From the NCBI GenBank assembly GCA_039798005.1, contig JBDKGV010000171.1, positions 1-7,682 on the forward strand: a stretch of DNA of 7,682 bases, read 5' to 3'. The position numbers and the translations under genes were made by a program. The notes under the pieces are model-generated. The model saw nothing but the letters and a program-made list of their open reading frames with translations. It had not been told where the DNA came from and ran no database searches. Positions 6,740 through 7,682 of the stretch are shown one piece after another (within the stretch, counting starts at the first letter, position 1; the number at the start of each line of letters is the position of its first letter). The stretch comes from JBDKGV01 sp039798005 (GTDB lineage: Bacteria > Fibrobacterota > Fibrobacteria > UBA5070).

Positions 6740-7573
6740 CTAGTCCCGCAGGCGGGGGTTGAACACCCCTTCCATGGAGGTGTTGATCAGGTAGAGAGCG
6801 AAGACGATCACGGTGATCATGACGGTGGACGGCACGAAAGCCCACCAGACGCCGTCACCCAGTGCACCGTTGTTCTTGGCCTGGTTCAGGATGATGCCCA
6901 GCGACTGCGTGTCGAGAGGTCCAAGGCCGATCATCGAGATGGCCGATTCCGACAGGATGCCCGAGGCGATCTGAAGGATGAACACCATGAACACATAGGA
7001 GAGCAGGTACGGCAGGATGTGCTTGACCAGGATCGCGAGGGTTCCGTCACCGTTGATGCGGGCGAGCGAAATGTGGTCGCGGCTCTTGATCGCTGCGGCC
7101 TGGGCGCGGACGGCGCGAGCCGACCAGGTCCAGGTGGTGCAGCCGATGATCAGGCCAATGAGCGTCAGCGAACGACCGTCCTTGAACGAGGCGCTGATCA
7201 GGATCAGAACCACGAAGGAGGGAATCACGATGAACAGGTTGGTGACCATGTTCAGGAGATCGTCGATGATGCCGCCCTTGAATCCACCGTAGATGCCCAG
7301 AAGGGTACCCACCGTGGTGGCGATCACACCGGCCAGGAAGCCGACATAGAGAGAGCTGCGAAGTCCGAGAATCAGGAGCGACACGTAGTCGCGACCCAGA
7401 TCATCGGTTCCCAGCCAGTACTGCCAGCTGGGCTCGGCGTACTGCGAACCCACGCGATCCAGCGTGACGTTGTAGAAGACGGGTCCGAGCAGCGCCACCG
7501 CCACCGTGAGCAGGAAAAGTCCTGCTCCGAAGACGAACATGGGCGACTTGAGGAGATTCATGAACATCTTCAT
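6740..7573 (-). CDS. Dpp/Opp-type ABC transporter permease, DppC-like
   Basis: This is an inner-membrane permease of the Dpp/Opp family, 277 residues, the normal length. It has TM1 near the N-terminus (about 11-32), then the family hallmark LGTDDLGRD (54-62) at the end of the first outer loop. Further membrane segments follow (about 70-95, 105-127, 135-152, 188-207 and 247-265). The cytoplasmic EAA-type loop is at 168-188 (ISLARINGDG followed by HILP), and the ending NPRLRD is typical. Initial Met codons at 7573, 7567 and 7561 are all possible. The first is preferred: it sits about ten bases after GGAGG (7584-7588), which lies inside the end of the DppB-like gene three bases upstream. Its TAG stop overlaps the ribosome binding site of the next gene. 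The substrate is unknown; the family carries peptides, nickel and, in some bacteria, oligosaccharides. Confidence 0.95.
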   Translation of the reverse strand: MKMFMNLLKSPMFVFGAGLFLLTVAVALLGPVFYNVTLDRVGSQYAEPSWQYWLGTDDLGRDYVSLLILGLRSSLYVGFLAGVIATTVGTLLGIYGGFKGGIIDDLLNMVTNLFIVIPSFVVLILISASFKDGRSLTLIGLIIGCTTWTWSARAVRAQAAAIKSRDHISLARINGDGTLAILVKHILPYLLSYVFMVFILQIASGILSESAISMIGLGPLDTQSLGIILNQAKNNGALGDGVWWAFVPSTVMITVIVFALYLINTSMEGVFNPRLRD

Positions 7574-7576
7574 GGG

Positions 7577-7682
7577 TCAGTTCCCTCCCATCTGGAGGCC
7601 GGCCTTGACGCGGGGGTCAAGGAAGCCGATGAGGATATCGACGGTGAAGTTGGCGATCAGCACGCAGACCGTGATGATCAGG
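7577..7682 (-). CDS. Dpp/Opp-type ABC transporter permease, DppB-like, C-terminal end only
   Basis: Only the last 34 residues and the TGA stop (7577-7579) are inside the window. They show the end of a hydrophobic segment (LIITVCVLIANF) followed by VDILIGFLDPRVKAG. The pattern of a final TM helix, then a (V)D..(Y/G)..LDPR motif, is typical of DppB/OppB permease C-termini. Its place three bases before a DppC-like gene, in the order B-C-D-F, supports the call. The rest of the gene, and presumably the solute-binding protein of this system, lie beyond the right edge. Confidence 0.82.
   Translation of the reverse strand, partial: LIITVCVLIANFTVDILIGFLDPRVKAGLQMGGN

Noticed and set aside
6732..6845. 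A longer N-terminus for the DppD-like ATPase starting at 6845.
   Set aside because: The extra 38 residues lie inside the DppC-like gene and are His/Arg-rich. The ATG at 6731 has AGGAG five bases upstream and gives the normal ATPase N-terminus.
1..7682. tRNA or rRNA genes, CRISPR arrays, insertion sequences or attachment sites.
   Set aside because: I saw no regular repeat-spacer pattern, no transposase or integrase, no terminal repeats and no tRNA-like cloverleaf. The window is almost filled by the two transporter operons.

Overview
The window carries two ABC import operons, both on the minus strand, so transcription runs from high to low coordinates. Base composition is moderately GC-rich. 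Genes are tightly packed, with overlapping or near-touching stops and starts and several purine-rich Shine-Dalgarno sites. GTG starts are used, and possibly TTG. The binding protein is a lipoprotein, and the last gene begins with a signal peptide followed by what may be outer-membrane barrel strands. Together these suggest a two-membrane bacterium. I cannot place the lineage from the sequence; a Fibrobacterota-like organism is only a guess.

Right part (7682 to 4976): the end of a Dpp/Opp (oligopeptide/nickel/oligosaccharide) import operon. In order of transcription it holds the last 34 residues of a DppB-like permease, a complete DppC-like permease, a DppD-like ATPase and a short DppF-like ATPase. 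Gaps are 3 and 8 bp, followed by an 11-bp overlap. A perfect 11-bp inverted repeat just after the last stop codon is the likely terminator. The solute-binding protein of this system lies outside the window. The two ATPases are unequal: the DppD-like one has an altered ABC signature (LTAGE), and the DppF-like one lacks the usual cysteine-rich C-terminal region.

Middle and left part (4725 to 485): a CUT1-type sugar import operon made of a lipoprotein solute-binding protein, a MalF/UgpA-like permease and a MalG/UgpE-like permease. A 250-bp intergenic region separates it from the upstream operon and presumably carries its promoter. No sugar-importer ATPase is present in the window, so one must be encoded elsewhere.

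The most unusual object is the MalG-like permease. It is 623 residues long instead of about 270-300, because a segment of about 340 residues is inserted in frame in the first extracytoplasmic loop, between TM1 and the remaining permease. The segment shows about seven degenerate beta-strand repeats that read like a beta-propeller. This would place a large, possibly ligand-sensing or docking domain on the outer face of the importer, beside the binding protein.

Far left (403 to 1): the first 134 residues of an unrecognised exported protein, 81 bp downstream of the permease and with its own good ribosome binding site. It may be a surface or outer-membrane partner of the sugar importer.
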